Shown in pieces: positions 62,401 to 64,000 of a stretch of DNA of 64,000 bases; within the stretch, counting starts at the first letter, position 1, and every line of letters starts with the position of its first letter. The position numbers were made by a program, and so were the translations under genes. The notes beneath the pieces are model-generated. The model ran no database searches, was not told the DNA's origin, and saw only the letters and a list, made by a program, of their open reading frames with translations. The stretch spans positions 1-64,000 of the forward strand of contig JAJEHL010000035.1 of assembly GCA_022823725.1 (NCBI GenBank). The letters run 5' to 3'. This stretch comes from Candidatus Latescibacterota bacterium. Its GTDB lineage: Bacteria > Latescibacterota > UBA2968.

Positions 62401-62919
62401 TCAAATAAAATCGAGATATAAACGACTGGGTTGAATACCCGTATTATTTTGATATTTCCCACTTTCATAAGTCTCGAAATCGCCAGCCAAGGTATGATAG
62501 TAAATTTGGCAGATTTCCACATTTGGATAGATCCGAATGGGCCGAATACAGAACATCTCCAAAGTCCAGTAGCCAGCGAAGCCCACATCACCAAAACCTG
62601 CGGTTATGTGTACAAACAACCCCAATCTACCCACAGATGACCGCCCCTCAAGCATGGGAACATAATTATTCGTCTCAGTAAATTCCGCTGTTCTGCCAAG
62701 ATAGAGCGTTTGGGGTTGCAACTCGTACCCATCATCCGGAATCTGAATAGATCGCGTGCGATTGTTCTTTTTCATATCGAGAACGCCATCTTCGTATATC
62801 ATGAGTTCATTGGCAAGTGAAAGATTATAACTATTCGGATTGAGCCTGGCAGGATCAAACGGCTCAATAATAATGTCTTTTCCCATTTGCTCGTGGATCA
62901 TCTTCCCCGATAAAATCAT
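62401..62919 (-). CDS. dcd: dCTP deaminase-like protein
   Basis: Protein of 172 residues of the dCTP deaminase/dUTPase fold: LNPNSYNLSLANELMIY, LEGRSSVGRLGLFVHITAGFGDVGFAGYWTLEM, and IYPNVEICQIYYHTL. The catalytic Glu is in TLEM. GGGGAG precedes the ATG. It supplies dUMP for thymidylate or protects against dUTP. Confidence 0.88.
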   Translation of the reverse strand: MILSGKMIHEQMGKDIIIEPFDPARLNPNSYNLSLANELMIYEDGVLDMKKNNRTRSIQIPDDGYELQPQTLYLGRTAEFTETNNYVPMLEGRSSVGRLGLFVHITAGFGDVGFAGYWTLEMFCIRPIRIYPNVEICQIYYHTLAGDFETYESGKYQNNTGIQPSRLYLDFI

Positions 62920-62933
62920 TACGCACTCCCCGA

Positions 62934-63410
62934 CTATTCTACTTCTGGAAGATCTCTATACATAATATGCATATAATCGACAAATCCATGCTTTCTCCAA
63001 AATGAATATCCGACGGTATTCATAGAAGCCACACGAAGTTCAACCCTGTCTATTCCCTGAGATCGAAACCAATCCAACATCTCTTTTAGCATCAGTTCTC
63101 CAATACCTTTTCTCCTGTGTCCAGAAGAAACAGCCAAATCTGCAATGGAACCACAGATTTGTTTGACGAATACAGGAGGATATTTGTCAATCTTTGCTAT
63201 TCCGAAGCCCAATACCTTTGTATTCTCGCCCCCTACAATCACAAGGGCATCCTCTGCCACGATCAGTCTTGCCAGATTCTCACCCATACTTTCTTCTGCA
63301 CCCTCAGACAGGGTATATCTTGAATCAAACGGGACGTGAAAATCCATAAGTTCTTTCCAAATCTTCAGTATAGCGGGTATATCGGATTTTAAAGCCCTAA
63401 CAACTTCCAT
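62934..63410 (-). CDS. GNAT acetyltransferase
   Basis: Protein of 158 residues from ATG 63410, chosen because GGAGAGG lies 6 bases upstream. Motifs: DLAVSSGHRRKGIGELMLKEML (acetyl-CoA) and VASMNTVGYSFWRKHGF. Substrate unknown. Confidence 0.85.
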   Translation of the reverse strand: MEVVRALKSDIPAILKIWKELMDFHVPFDSRYTLSEGAEESMGENLARLIVAEDALVIVGGENTKVLGFGIAKIDKYPPVFVKQICGSIADLAVSSGHRRKGIGELMLKEMLDWFRSQGIDRVELRVASMNTVGYSFWRKHGFVDYMHIMYRDLPEVE

Positions 63411-63429
63411 TTTCATCCTCTCCAATATA

Positions 63430-64000
63430 CTATGCGTCATTGATCACCTGACTATATACTGCTGTTTTTGAAACCTCTGAAATTACAAAATCGAGAAAAT
63501 CTATAGCCTCTTGTCTCGCATCTAATTCAATACCGTATTGCCATGCCAGAGCATTCTGTACCAAATCCCGCCATCTCTCTCCATAGTTCTCCTGCACCCA
63601 TGACGCAGCCATCTTCTTCGAGCCAACAACGGAGCAAATCACAGTATGTAGTATCCGACACAGATTCAGAACAAAATACGCTTCATGATGGCTATCCCTA
63701 AAATACTCCGGATTGGATTTTTTCGGCACCCATTCCTGAAACAAATCGCGAACGCATGCTTTTCGCACATCCTCAATATCAACCGGGGGCAACAGCTTCT
63801 TGAAGCTCGGACCAAATAGTGCGATGGAATGACGATGAAGGAAATAATTGTTGATTATCCATTCATTCCCATAAGGTGCCTCCTCATAAAGGACACAGTC
63901 CCCACCCCAGTACCACGGTCGAGGCTCCTTTGGAGGCATAACGTTTGAAAGCATATCGACAGGCGTATAAGAACACTCTAACCGCCGCGCCCATTTCTCA
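63430..64000 (-). CDS. Aminoglycoside nucleotidyltransferase-like protein (ANT/AadA C-terminal type), partial
   Basis: The gene runs off the right edge; the frame is open to the last base. The visible part is all-helical: CRILHTVICSVVGSKKMAASW and LVQNALAWQYG, the C-terminal domain pattern of AadA/ANT(3'')-type enzymes (DUF4111). The nucleotidyltransferase core with GSxxxGxxxxxSDxD would lie beyond the window, so function cannot be confirmed. Confidence 0.65.
   Translation of the reverse strand, partial: EKWARRLECSYTPVDMLSNVMPPKEPRPWYWGGDCVLYEEAPYGNEWIINNYFLHRHSIALFGPSFKKLLPPVDIEDVRKACVRDLFQEWVPKKSNPEYFRDSHHEAYFVLNLCRILHTVICSVVGSKKMAASWVQENYGERWRDLVQNALAWQYGIELDARQEAIDFLDFVISEVSKTAVYSQVINDA

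Noticed and set aside
55995-64000. Integron cassette array
   Set aside because: Genes often overlap or abut with no room for attC sites, and no attC-like core sites or integrase were seen.
1-64000. CRISPR arrays, tRNA or rRNA genes, insertion-sequence transposases
   Set aside because: No regularly spaced repeats, cloverleaf-like sequences, rRNA-like stretches or DDE/Y1 transposase motifs were noticed by reading; a dedicated scan could still find a short tRNA.

Overview
The window reads as one contig from a Gram-negative bacterium: it carries an RND pump with a TolC-like channel, a PBP1A, a lipoprotein adaptor and a bactofilin. Base composition is near 50% G+C. Several enzyme families (phytanoyl-CoA and TauD dioxygenases, a creatininase, sugar-type amidohydrolases, DUF1932 dehydrogenases), the large sigma-54 and Ser/Thr-kinase regulators and the multiplied Rpn-family genes would fit a candidate-phylum lineage such as Latescibacterota or Poribacteria. 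That placement is an impression and not demonstrated.

Layout. 1-5.7 kb: plus-strand housekeeping genes (PhyH fragment, DUF4926, mnmA, deacetylase, pheA, LutB/LutA-like fusion). 5.8-9.5 kb: a YtrA-type GntR / ABC ATPase / membrane protein / CPBP protease operon with a well-formed promoter-operator. 9.7-17.6 kb: the most interesting region. A 1602-residue Ser/Thr kinase-ATPase-TPR-GAF-sigma54-activator fusion is followed by a terminator, a textbook -24/-12 promoter with three upstream palindromes, a 60-residue precursor-like peptide, a SCIFF/ranthipeptide-like radical SAM-SPASM maturase and a second, sensorless sigma-54 activator. This looks like a sigma-54-controlled RiPP system. 17.7-21 kb: an EndoQ-like PHP nuclease fused to a UvrD helicase. 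21-23 kb: FAD oxidoreductase and amidohydrolase (minus strand). 23-27.8 kb: an accessory patch with three Rpn-family copies (one truncated), a HigBA-type toxin-antitoxin pair and an SBD-HNH type IV restriction gene. 27.9-36.6 kb: a minus-strand envelope/sugar operon (galU-like, GHMP kinase, GT4, TPP enzyme, PBP1A) and a beta-propeller gene. 36.7-44.5 kb: plus-strand metabolic genes ending with mrp. 44.6-54.1 kb: RND efflux genes (with an unusual pump insertion), M23 peptidase and bactofilin. 54.1-64 kb: hflX and HIT, then a minus-strand run of small accessory genes (GNATs, racemase, APH-like, DoxX, creatininase, orphan antitoxin, methyltransferase, two NUDIX, Dcd, ANT-like) that runs off the right edge.

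Inferred logic of the key region. The kinase-activator would sense a signal, bind the three palindromes at roughly -146, -228 and -250, and fire the sigma-54 promoter. That would produce the small peptide, its radical SAM modifier and a second activator that could reinforce expression. The neighbouring YtrABC-like transporter and CPBP protease could supply export, processing or immunity, but no sequence feature proves this link.
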